A DNA stretch of 64,000 nt from the NCBI GenBank assembly GCA_964544595.1, contig CAZJBM010000007.1:19808-83807 (forward strand), read 5' to 3'. The notes below the pieces were generated by a model. The model was not told the origin of the DNA. It was given only the letters and a program-made list of their open reading frames with translations, and searched no databases. Numbering within the stretch: position 1 is the first letter of the stretch; the number at the start of each line of letters is the position of its first letter. The DNA comes from JAGBWK01 sp964544595 (lineage in GTDB: Bacteria; Bacteroidota; Bacteroidia; Bacteroidales; Muribaculaceae). This document shows positions 7,693-16,102 of the stretch, piece after piece. The position numbers and the translations under genes were made by a program.

Positions 7693-10086
7693 TCAATTAA
7701 CTACAAGAATCTTTGTCACGGCTGCCGAAGAGGAGCCGCCGTCGGAGCCGCCCTGAGAGGCAAACACATAGTAGACGCCTGTCTTCACGCGGTTGCCCGA
7801 GGCGTCGCATCCGTCCCACACGTATATGCCGCCGTTGCTCATTCCCTGATGGAAAACATTGCCCGCGGCGTCGGCGATCTTGACGAGCGAATCGTCCATC
7901 AAGCCTTTAACTGTAATCCACCCGGTGTATTCGGGGCGCACGGGATTGGGATAAGCGTAGACGTCGCTGTAGTCGCTTGCGCCGGGAGCCGAGTCGGAGT
8001 TGTAGCGGAAGAGGCCGTCGACCGTGCCGAAATAAACGGAGTTGGAATTAGGGTCGCACCCTACGGCATAAATCGTATTGGTCGTAAGCATTGAATTATC
8101 GGGAGTGAAATGCTCCAGAATCTCAGTGCCGTTCTCGTTGACGAGATAAGCGCCCGAGGTCAATGTTCCTATCCATTTACGCCCGATGCCGTCCTCATCG
8201 ATGCAAAGCACATTCTCCGCATCGAGAAGATAATCGGCGAAATTAGAGCCATCGTTGCGAGGAACTTTTATACGCTGAATTCTAAAATCGGCCTTGTCGA
8301 AGTCCTCAGGATTAGGTATCATGAAAACACCTTGCTCGTAACCGACCCACACTCGGCCTTTGCTATCCTCGAAAAGGGCGGCTATTTCCTGAGTGGTTGA
8401 AAAGTCAATTACCTTGCCGTCTTGATCGGTCAATTTGGTAATCAGTCGGAAAGGCACGTCGTCGGATGTGGAGAATGTGCCTTTAGTGTTCATGAAGATT
8501 AAGCCTTTCGACCATTTATAGCTATAGATGACAGCATTTGATTTCTTACATACCAGCATAGCAAGGTCGGCACCGCCACTCTCAGATATACCCATCGACA
8601 TTTTGGTCCAGTCGCTCACCGAAGTATTGTCTTTTTTGAGGGCCTGCGCGCCAACTCGGTGAATGTGGCAACTGGGATTCAAGGTCGACCACCAACGTCC
8701 GACCCATAGATTGCCGTCGCGGTCGTAATCGACTGCTAAAATGCGGTAATCATTGTAATACAGCGGCACGAGCGTGCTGTTGGTGTTATCGAAAATATTG
8801 ACAACCTTGCCGTCTTTCACTTTATACAGACCGTTGTAAATCGAGCCGACATAGTAGGCAGAGGGGTCGTTGAGGTCCTCCCGGACCTGGGCGGTCGAAT
8901 TGAGCAACGACTTTCCGTCTTGGTCATAGGGGGTGACATCGTAGATCTTACCGTTGTCAAGCACATTGATATACGAAATGACATTGTTGGGCCAATCGGC
9001 AGTGTGGTTGTTGGAGAAAGAGTTGTGCGACACATAAACTTTTCCAGAGGGAGACACCGTGATGCGGCCCACCTTATTGCAAGCGAGGGTCTCACCCTTA
9101 ATTCGGTCGTTGAGCAGGGTAAGCTGGCCGCCTGAAGTGGAGTATTGCGCGATGCCCGTAGCGTCGCCGCACCAGAGGCGCGATGTATCGTCCCAATAAG
9201 CCACATTTTGCTTCTGGAGAGCCGCGGGGAGCATTACGGTGCTGATATTTGAGTCGTCGTCGACCGTTACTATTTTATCATCGCCATAGAAGTAATGACC
9301 GTTTTTGGCCGGCTTGGCGTCGTATGACACAACGTCGAGAAAAGTCTGCGTCTCCAACTTGTTGGTATTGAAATCATAGTTGAATATGCATGGACGTCTC
9401 TGCATGTAGTAGTCGGTTTCGATAACGAAAGTGCAATCCTTCAATCCGGTCAGGGTATAGGCTTTATTGCTGAGTATACCGCCGTAGAGAGATATGAATT
9501 TGTCGGTATTGTTGATACGGTCGCCTATCTTAATCAGCCACATCATTTTATCCTGGCCGTTATAAGCGGCGATATACTGGTCGGTAGCGCCGACTACGGT
9601 TATATTCTTACCGTAGTTGCCTGTCTGCCTCACCTCCATTTTCTTATCATCGTAAATGACGAGGCCGAAGTTGGTAGCGACGATGATTTTACCCGGGGCG
9701 AAAGCGATGTCGTTGATAACCGAGGGAGTGTTCATGACCGCGTCCTTGATGTCGGGGAGCGAAATCATCTTGCCGTTGTCGTAGATAACGTCCATGCCGG
9801 CCGAATTATATACGACAAGGAGGTATTTACCATCGGGATTGTAGTATATATTCTTGATGCTTACTTCTGAAAGTATATTGTTGACACCGTAGTTGTAGGT
9901 CTCGTTCTTATCCATGTCGTAGCTCATGAGCGAGCCGGCCGATAAGCAGTACACCTTATCGGGAGTCTCCAGGAGCTTATCGACGTTCTGAAAGGTAGGG
10001 TAGACCTGCCATGATCCCACGCCGAGCTGCGCCATAACAGAGACCGGGAGAATCAGAGAGAGAAGTAAAAATGCTTTCTTTATCAT
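7693..10086 (-). CDS. porZ: PorZ-like type IX secretion protein (beta-propeller with sorting domain)
   Basis: The 797-residue exported protein has a signal peptide (residues 1-19, ending VSVMAQ) and starts with LGVGSWQVYPTFQNVDKLLETPDKVYCLSAG, the PorZ N-terminal beta-propeller pattern. Two propellers of regulator-propeller type repeats follow (for example GRVWVGYEQGVFMI and RKWIGTLTSGAYLV). The C-terminus has a type IX sorting-like domain (YAYPNPVRPEYTGWITVKGL to TGVYYVFA). In Porphyromonas PorZ is a surface part of the attachment complex that brings A-LPS to the sortase PorU. The length matches PorZ (about 780). RdgB lies 18 bases upstream on the same strand. Confidence 0.85.
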   Translation of the reverse strand: MIKKAFLLLSLILPVSVMAQLGVGSWQVYPTFQNVDKLLETPDKVYCLSAGSLMSYDMDKNETYNYGVNNILSEVSIKNIYYNPDGKYLLVVYNSAGMDVIYDNGKMISLPDIKDAVMNTPSVINDIAFAPGKIIVATNFGLVIYDDKKMEVRQTGNYGKNITVVGATDQYIAAYNGQDKMMWLIKIGDRINNTDKFISLYGGILSNKAYTLTGLKDCTFVIETDYYMQRRPCIFNYDFNTNKLETQTFLDVVSYDAKPAKNGHYFYGDDKIVTVDDDSNISTVMLPAALQKQNVAYWDDTSRLWCGDATGIAQYSTSGGQLTLLNDRIKGETLACNKVGRITVSPSGKVYVSHNSFSNNHTADWPNNVISYINVLDNGKIYDVTPYDQDGKSLLNSTAQVREDLNDPSAYYVGSIYNGLYKVKDGKVVNIFDNTNSTLVPLYYNDYRILAVDYDRDGNLWVGRWWSTLNPSCHIHRVGAQALKKDNTSVSDWTKMSMGISESGGADLAMLVCKKSNAVIYSYKWSKGLIFMNTKGTFSTSDDVPFRLITKLTDQDGKVIDFSTTQEIAALFEDSKGRVWVGYEQGVFMIPNPEDFDKADFRIQRIKVPRNDGSNFADYLLDAENVLCIDEDGIGRKWIGTLTSGAYLVNENGTEILEHFTPDNSMLTTNTIYAVGCDPNSNSVYFGTVDGLFRYNSDSAPGASDYSDVYAYPNPVRPEYTGWITVKGLMDDSLVKIADAAGNVFHQGMSNGGIYVWDGCDASGNRVKTGVYYVFASQGGSDGGSSSAAVTKILVVN

Positions 10087-10104
10087 ATTGTTAAGAGGGA
10101 GATG

Positions 10105-10692
10105 TTATATCTGAGTGAGTATTTCGATGAGTTTGCGAGTGGCTTTGCCCCTGTGCGACACAAGGTTTTTATCCTCCGACGTCATTTGGGCGAACGTTAT
10201 ATCAAAACCGAGGGGCTGAAACACCGGGTCGTAGCCAAATCCTTCGTTGCCGCGTCGGCTGTCAACGATAGTGCCCTTGCATTCCCCTTCCACGAGTTTC
10301 TCCTCGCCTCCGGCGATGAGAGCGATGTATGTGACGAATCTCGCGTTGCGGTTAGCGACTCCTTCGAGGTTATGGAGCAACAGACGCATGTTAGCTTCAG
10401 AGTCGTGGCCCGAATCAGAGGCATAACGGGCAGTATGCACTCCGGGAGCGCCGCCAAGAGCCTCCACTTCAAGCCCCGTGTCGTCGGCGAAACAGTCAAC
10501 GCCATATTTCTCGCTGACATAGCGCGCCTTCTGCAACGCGTTTCCGGCTATCGTGTCGGCCGTCTCGGGAATATCTTCATGACACCCTATCTCGGCGAGC
10601 GACACAATGTCGAACTTATCGCCCGCTATCTCGCGGATTTCGCGCAGTTTGTTAGCGTTGTTAGTGGCAAAAACTATTTTTCTTTTTCCCAT
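10105..10692 (-). CDS. rdgB: RdgB/HAM1 family non-canonical purine NTP pyrophosphatase
   Basis: The 195-residue cytoplasmic enzyme cleaves ITP, dITP and XTP to the monophosphates and so keeps deaminated purines out of nucleic acids. The N-terminal MGKRKIVFATNNANKLREI has the family (S/T)xNxxK substrate motif. The metal-binding region DDTGLEVEALGGAPGVHTARYA (about 65-86) and the base-specific GFGYDPVFQP (about 147-156) are intact, as is SHRGKA near the end. I chose the ATG at 10692 because the family motif begins directly there. It is the first gene of a two-gene unit with porZ. Confidence 0.92.
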   Translation of the reverse strand: MGKRKIVFATNNANKLREIREIAGDKFDIVSLAEIGCHEDIPETADTIAGNALQKARYVSEKYGVDCFADDTGLEVEALGGAPGVHTARYASDSGHDSEANMRLLLHNLEGVANRNARFVTYIALIAGGEEKLVEGECKGTIVDSRRGNEGFGYDPVFQPLGFDITFAQMTSEDKNLVSHRGKATRKLIEILTQI

Positions 10693-10777
10693 CGAATGGA
10701 TTTTGATATAATTGTCCGATAAAGATAACGATTTTCTCTCTAATTTATTATCAATAAGCACTAAAATTCAATAAAAA

Positions 10778-10815
10778 TAGGGGAGTATGCCCGCAAAACG
10801 AGACATACTCCCTAC
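10778..10815 (-). terminator. terminator of the nadA-glgB gene group
   Basis: TAGGGGAGTATG (10778-10789) pairs with CATACTCCCTA (10804-10814). The minus-strand copy is followed by TTTTTATTG. It lies 30 bases after the stop of the small exported protein that ends the unit. Confidence 0.75.
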
Positions 10816-10846
10816 TGAAATCGAATATTGTTAGTGACTTGTCGGA

Positions 10847-11425
10847 TTATCCGGCCGCTAAGATACCGCAGAGATACCATTTGCCGCCCTTACGCTCGAA
10901 AAAGAAATATATATCAGAGCCATAGCCCATGTCACCTTCCTCATATTCATCTCCGTGATGGATTATCGCGAGATTAGGCTGAACGGCTTTCCACTCGCTC
11001 GTAGTGTTTTGAACCGCACGGCCTTTTTTGGTGGTCGTTTTGCCTATTTTGAATATTCTGTCCCAATCTTTCTGGGTGTATTCTCCGCAATACATTTTAT
11101 AGAGATCCATCTCCATATCATCATTGTATTCCACCTTGTTGGAGTCTTCGTCGTAAAACGCTAATTTCACGTTTTTGGCGCGTTCGTTCCTGAATGCCGC
11201 GCTTTGCTTCCACATCTCGATGAACGACATCAGCGATTCCTCTCCCTGATTGCAGGGATCGGCGGGATCGGCCGCGGGGTTAGGTAGCTCGGTGAACTTA
11301 GTGGTAGAGCGAGGAGCGGCTTTCTTTGCCGTGCGGGTTTTCTTACGAGCTGGGGCGGCTTGAACGTCATAGGTAACGCCGGCCGCAAACATAATAATCA
11401 GAAGAAGGTTGATGACTTTTTTCAT
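10847..11425 (-). CDS. small exported hypothetical protein
   Basis: The 192-residue protein has a signal peptide (about 1-23, ending DVQAAP), a basic low-complexity linker (ARKKTRTAKKAAPRSTTK) and a compact domain. The domain starts EESLMSFIEMWKQSAAFRNERAKNVK and ends YFFFERKGGKWYLCGI. The opening pattern recalls the Bacteroidota DUF4348 group, but I am not sure. Its ATG overlaps the glgB stop (ATGA), which implies translational coupling; any link to glycogen is inference. Confidence 0.65.
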   Translation of the reverse strand: MKKVINLLLIIMFAAGVTYDVQAAPARKKTRTAKKAAPRSTTKFTELPNPAADPADPCNQGEESLMSFIEMWKQSAAFRNERAKNVKLAFYDEDSNKVEYNDDMEMDLYKMYCGEYTQKDWDRIFKIGKTTTKKGRAVQNTTSEWKAVQPNLAIIHHGDEYEEGDMGYGSDIYFFFERKGGKWYLCGILAAG

Positions 11426-13488
11426 GATTTGGTTGATTTATTTGATTTAGTGACGGGTTTCTTGCGAGGAGCCGGAGAGCGGTCGATGCGCAGTATCTGC
11501 GCCGAGCGGGCCGGAATATAGAGTTTGAGCCATTCCTTGCCTATAGGGGCATAGAGATCGTCGTGGACGGTGAGATGCTCTACCGAGTGGTCGATATTGC
11601 CGTAACCGCCGAAACGCGGCTCGTCTGAGTCGAGCACCACCTTGTACTTGCCCCCCTGCGTAAGAATACCGTAGTCGGTAAATGACTTGTCGGGAGAGAA
11701 GTTAAACACAAAGACAAGATCTCCGCGGCGGAAGGCGAGCACCTGATCATCATCTTTCTCCCAAAGCTTCTCAATAGCGAGAGCCTGGAAGTTGTAGACC
11801 GACGACACTATCTCTACCATAGCGTTGTCAAACTGATTGAGATATTTATACTTCAGATCCTCGCGATCGACGAGATCCCATTGGCGACGGGCGTATTTAT
11901 AGCTCCAGCCGTTGCCTTCGCGGGGAAAATCGATCCATTCGGGATGCCCGAACTCGTTGCCCATGAAGTTGAGGTAGCCGCCGTTGATAGTGGCGAGCGT
12001 CACAAGGCGTATCATCTTGTGCAGGGCCATGCCTCGGTCAACCACCATATTGTTGTCGTCGACCATCATGTGCCAATACATCTCTTTGTCGATAAGGCGG
12101 AATATCACGGTCTTGTCTCCTACGAGCGCCTGGTCGTGGCTCTCGACGTAAGAGATAGTCTTCTCGTCGGCGCGGCGGTTGGTCAGCTCCCACCATATAG
12201 AGGTCGGGTGCCAATCCTCGTCTTTCTTCTCCTTGAGTGTCTTAATCCAATAGTCGGGAATACCCATGGCCATGCGGTAGTCGAAGCCTATGCCGCCATC
12301 TTTCACCTTCATGGCGAGGCCGGGCATACCGCTCATTTCCTCCGCGATAGTGATAGCATGGTGGTTGACCTCATGGATAAGTTTATTAGCAAGTGTGAGG
12401 TAAGTGATGGCGTTGACATCCTGATGACCATTATAGTAATCGCCATAGGAGCCGTAGGCCTGACCTAAGCCGTGGTCGTAATAGAGCATTGAGGTGACGC
12501 CGTCAAATCTGAATCCGTCGAATTTGTATTCCTCAAGCCAGTATTTGCAGTTTGACAACAGGAAATGAAGCACTTCGTTCTTGCCATAGTCGAAGCAGAG
12601 CGAATCCCACGCCGGATGCTCTCGACGACCGTCGCCGTAGAAGTAGAGATCATAGGAACCGTCGAGTCGGCCTAAGCCCTCGTTCTCGTTTTTAACGGCA
12701 TGGGAATGAACTATATCCATAATCACGGCTATACCCAGCTCATGAGCCTTATCGATAAGGCTCTTGAGGTCTTCGGGAGTGCCGAAACGGCTCGAAGCGG
12801 CGTAGAAACTCGACACGTGGTAGCCAAACGAGCCGTAATACGGATGCTCCTGTATGGCCATTATCTGAATCGCGTTATAGCCATCCTTATGTATGCGGGG
12901 GAGGATAAGGTCGCGGAATTCGGCATACGTGCCTACGCCCTCTTTCTCCTGAGCCATACCTATATGGCACTCGTAGATAAGCAGCGGGGCCACATCGGGA
13001 GTAAACTTCTCCACTTTCCAGTCGTAGGGTTTCTTAGGCTCCCATACCTGGGCCGAGAATATATGAGTCACCTCGTCTTGAACCACGCGGTTGGCATACG
13101 CGGGGATGCGCTCCCCTTCGCCGCCGTCCCATTTCACGAGCATCTTGAAGAGGTCGCCATGCTTCATTCCGCGGGGGCCTACGCGAAGCTCCCACACGCC
13201 GTTGTCGAGACGCTTGAGAGCGTATTTATCCGATGGAACCCAATCGTTGAAGTCGCCGATAAGCGTAATGGAAGTGGCGTTGGGAGCCCATTCGCGAAAC
13301 ACCCACCCGCTCTCGTCGCGGTGGAGACCGAAATATTTATGCGCGTTGGCGAAATCAACAAGGTTTTTGCTTCCCTTAGTTATTTCTTTCTCTTTTTTCA
13401 CGGCATCGGCGTGACGACCTTCGATAGCTTCGGAATAAGGTTGGAGCCAGGGGTCGTTTTTGATGATTTTAAGGGTTTTCTTGGCCAT
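11422..13488 (-). CDS. glgB: 1,4-alpha-glucan branching enzyme (GH13, eukaryote-like subfamily)
   Basis: The 688-residue cytoplasmic enzyme makes alpha-1,6 branches in glycogen. An N-terminal CBM48 segment (ESGWVFREWAPNATSITLIGDFNDW, about 59-83) precedes the GH13 barrel. The nucleophile aspartate is in GFRFDGVTSMLY (near 326), the acid/base glutamate in IAEEMSGMPG (near 384) and the third carboxylate in VESHDQALVGD (near 449). Length and motifs match GH13_8, the plant/animal-type branching enzyme common in Bacteroidota. It sits directly after the yfhO gene (20-base gap) and overlaps the next gene by four bases. Confidence 0.92.
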   Translation of the reverse strand: MAKKTLKIIKNDPWLQPYSEAIEGRHADAVKKEKEITKGSKNLVDFANAHKYFGLHRDESGWVFREWAPNATSITLIGDFNDWVPSDKYALKRLDNGVWELRVGPRGMKHGDLFKMLVKWDGGEGERIPAYANRVVQDEVTHIFSAQVWEPKKPYDWKVEKFTPDVAPLLIYECHIGMAQEKEGVGTYAEFRDLILPRIHKDGYNAIQIMAIQEHPYYGSFGYHVSSFYAASSRFGTPEDLKSLIDKAHELGIAVIMDIVHSHAVKNENEGLGRLDGSYDLYFYGDGRREHPAWDSLCFDYGKNEVLHFLLSNCKYWLEEYKFDGFRFDGVTSMLYYDHGLGQAYGSYGDYYNGHQDVNAITYLTLANKLIHEVNHHAITIAEEMSGMPGLAMKVKDGGIGFDYRMAMGIPDYWIKTLKEKKDEDWHPTSIWWELTNRRADEKTISYVESHDQALVGDKTVIFRLIDKEMYWHMMVDDNNMVVDRGMALHKMIRLVTLATINGGYLNFMGNEFGHPEWIDFPREGNGWSYKYARRQWDLVDREDLKYKYLNQFDNAMVEIVSSVYNFQALAIEKLWEKDDDQVLAFRRGDLVFVFNFSPDKSFTDYGILTQGGKYKVVLDSDEPRFGGYGNIDHSVEHLTVHDDLYAPIGKEWLKLYIPARSAQILRIDRSPAPRKKPVTKSNKSTKS

Positions 13489-13508
13489 AAGTGAGGAGGT
13501 TTTACTGG

Positions 13509-16079
13509 TTATTTGACTTTTCTTACCAACAAAGCGCGCATTATGGATGCGATAATCAAGAGGTAGATGAGGATGACGGCGGCATAGGCCACGGTCGTGG
13601 TCGTATGAACAGACTCAGGGTCGAAAATCATATCGATTTTATGCTTGCCCGCCGGGACACGGATAGCGCGGAGCACATAGTTGACGCGGCCTATCTCGGC
13701 AGGCTTGCCGTCGATGGTCGCTTTCCAGCCCCAGGGGAAGTATATTTCAGAGAACACGGCCACGCCGTCGGTCGCCGACCGCGACTCGTAGCTGAGTCTA
13801 TCGGAAGCGTAAGAGGTCTCGGTGATGACAGCCGTTGAGTCGGCTTTTGCCGAGCCTAACACCGATTCAAACCGCTTGTCGGCCACAGCGGCCACCGATG
13901 TGTCGAGCGATGACAGCGCCCCGGCCTCGGCCTTCGGGGTATCGACATAGTCGATGCGGTCGACAAACCATGCGTTGCCGAGCGCGTCGGGATTCTGCTG
14001 CACCTGGCCCCCGTATATGATATATCTGGCATTAAGCATATTGAGCACTGAGGGGTTGGCGATAAGATTCTGCTCGATAAGGTCGTTGTAGCGGCGCAGC
14101 TTGGCTGAATGATAGCCGCCGACGGCTTTATGGAAATACGAGGTCTCGGAGCCTGAGAAGTCGTCGAAATTGGCTACTCGGTAGTTCATATCCTTATCCT
14201 GAAGGATAGCCGCGTCGGCAGCCGTCGGGGTGAGCGACTTAACTTCGGTGGTTTTAACCGGGTCGAAGCTGTCGCTGTCGAGATAGCGCTTATTTACCGA
14301 ATAAAGGTCGCACAACACGAGAATAGCTATCGCGCAGGCCACCAGATTGCCGTTGGTCTTCGATTTGACGCCGAAAATCAATATCGCCGCCGCTATGGCG
14401 ATGAATAGGAACGAGCGCCACGCGTCGGCCGAAATCATTGCCTTATGTATATTCTCTACGGCCACATAAACCGATGGATTCTTTACGGTGATCTGAGCCA
14501 CCTGATCGGCGGGATAACCCTGCGCGGTATAGTTATCGATAATAAGCTGAGCCATGTTGATATCATTGTCCATCGTCGGCCCGGCGAGCGATGGAACCAA
14601 GGCCAAAGCGGCGCAGATCAGCCCTACAATGCCGAAGCTGACGAGCATCCATCGATAATTGCTCTTCTGGTCAGCCTTGTCGGTAAATAACCTGTAAAGA
14701 CCCATCACGGCAAGCAGCGGTATGGTGAACTCGGCAACCACGAGAATACTTTCGGGAGTGCGGAATTGGCCATACATCGGCATATAGTCGACAAACAGGT
14801 CGGAAAACCAGGCCATATTTCGGCCCAAAGCGAGAAATACCGACAGCAGCGTGAGCGCTATAAGAGTCCATTTCACGGGCCCTTTCACCACGAAACATCC
14901 CATAACGAACAGAGCGAATATGATCGCCCCCACGTAGACAGGGCCATTGGTCGATTCAGGCTCTCCGAAATATTGGGGAGATTGCTGCAGATAGGTGCTT
15001 ACCAAAGGATCTGCCATATACTCCTGAGCGGCGTCGACCTCGGCGAGCGGCAGCATACGCAGCTTGCCCTGGTAAGGCTTAGCCGAAGCTCCACCTTTCA
15101 CGTTAGGCACCAGCAGAGTAAGCGTCTCGGCCTGGCCATAGCTGTATTGATATAGATAGTCGCGCGACTGCGAGCCTTCGCCGCCGGCTTCGGCGAGTTC
15201 CGACCCCGCGCGCTGGCTCTCTTTGGCATACTTATAGGTATGATAAAGATTAGGAAGATTGGCGCACACAGCGAGCACTCCGGCAATGGCGAGCGCGCCT
15301 GTGGCCTTCAGCCACTGACTCACGCGCCCCGTTTTCACCGCTGCCCACGCGCAAGCTATCGCGATGCCCAACACCACGAAGAGGAAGTAATAGGTCATCT
15401 GGATATGGTTGGACATAATCTGCATCATGGCGAAGAAGGCAGTCATAGCCATTCCGGCCAGGTACCTCCCCCGGTAGGCGAGGAAAATGCCCGCAAGCGT
15501 AGGCGGAATATAAGCGAGAGTCACGAATTTCCATATATGACCCGCTCCTATAATAATGATAAAATAAGTGGAAAAACCCCAGGCAATCGCTCCGATAAGC
15601 CCATATTCCCAGCGTATTTTAAGCACTGTCATGAGTATCATCATGCCGAGCATCATCATGAACAAAAGATTGCTCGGAGCGGGCAGGCCAAGGCCGTAGA
15701 CCGATGTGAACCAACGGAATAGCGAATCGGAAGGATAGGCCGGAGAAATTTGGAAGGCGGGCATACCGCCGAAAAGCGAGTTGGTCCACCATGATTTCAC
15801 CCCGGTCTCGGCCTCGTATCGCGATATTTCCTGACCGTTGGCCAAGCCCTGCACCATATCGTGCTGCGACAGATCTCGACCCTCGAAATTATCGGGATAG
15901 AAAAAGGCTACCGCAATAACGGCCATTATCACCATAGAGAGAAGGAAGCCCCACGTCTGGCGATTTTTAATGAAGGCTAAAATTTTCTCTTTTGGAGATA
16001 AACCAGCCAAAGGAGAGGACACTATATCCTCTCCGAGCAGAAACTTGGCGTCAAAGCCACCTGTCTTATTGTCTTCCAC
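13509..16079 (-). CDS. YfhO family membrane protein
   Basis: This 856-residue polytopic protein has about a dozen membrane helices, a large periplasmic segment (about 570-810) and a last helix near 825-845. It matches the Bacteroidota YfhO family: QHDMVQGLANGQEISRYEAETG, WTNSLFGGMPAFQISPAYPSD, and late PWGWKATIDGKPAEIGRVNYVLRAI with VPAGKHKIDMIFDP. YfhO proteins resemble GT-C glycosyltransferases; the Firmicutes form is linked to teichoic-acid glycosylation, and the substrate here is unknown. The apparent start is GTG at 16079, with no ATG nearby. It lies between leuS and glgB with short gaps, so it is probably co-transcribed. Confidence 0.8.
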   Translation of the reverse strand: MEDNKTGGFDAKFLLGEDIVSSPLAGLSPKEKILAFIKNRQTWGFLLSMVIMAVIAVAFFYPDNFEGRDLSQHDMVQGLANGQEISRYEAETGVKSWWTNSLFGGMPAFQISPAYPSDSLFRWFTSVYGLGLPAPSNLLFMMMLGMMILMTVLKIRWEYGLIGAIAWGFSTYFIIIIGAGHIWKFVTLAYIPPTLAGIFLAYRGRYLAGMAMTAFFAMMQIMSNHIQMTYYFLFVVLGIAIACAWAAVKTGRVSQWLKATGALAIAGVLAVCANLPNLYHTYKYAKESQRAGSELAEAGGEGSQSRDYLYQYSYGQAETLTLLVPNVKGGASAKPYQGKLRMLPLAEVDAAQEYMADPLVSTYLQQSPQYFGEPESTNGPVYVGAIIFALFVMGCFVVKGPVKWTLIALTLLSVFLALGRNMAWFSDLFVDYMPMYGQFRTPESILVVAEFTIPLLAVMGLYRLFTDKADQKSNYRWMLVSFGIVGLICAALALVPSLAGPTMDNDINMAQLIIDNYTAQGYPADQVAQITVKNPSVYVAVENIHKAMISADAWRSFLFIAIAAAILIFGVKSKTNGNLVACAIAILVLCDLYSVNKRYLDSDSFDPVKTTEVKSLTPTAADAAILQDKDMNYRVANFDDFSGSETSYFHKAVGGYHSAKLRRYNDLIEQNLIANPSVLNMLNARYIIYGGQVQQNPDALGNAWFVDRIDYVDTPKAEAGALSSLDTSVAAVADKRFESVLGSAKADSTAVITETSYASDRLSYESRSATDGVAVFSEIYFPWGWKATIDGKPAEIGRVNYVLRAIRVPAGKHKIDMIFDPESVHTTTTVAYAAVILIYLLIIASIMRALLVRKVK

Positions 16080-16102
16080 TTTTTTTATGCGATTAAAAAT
16101 AA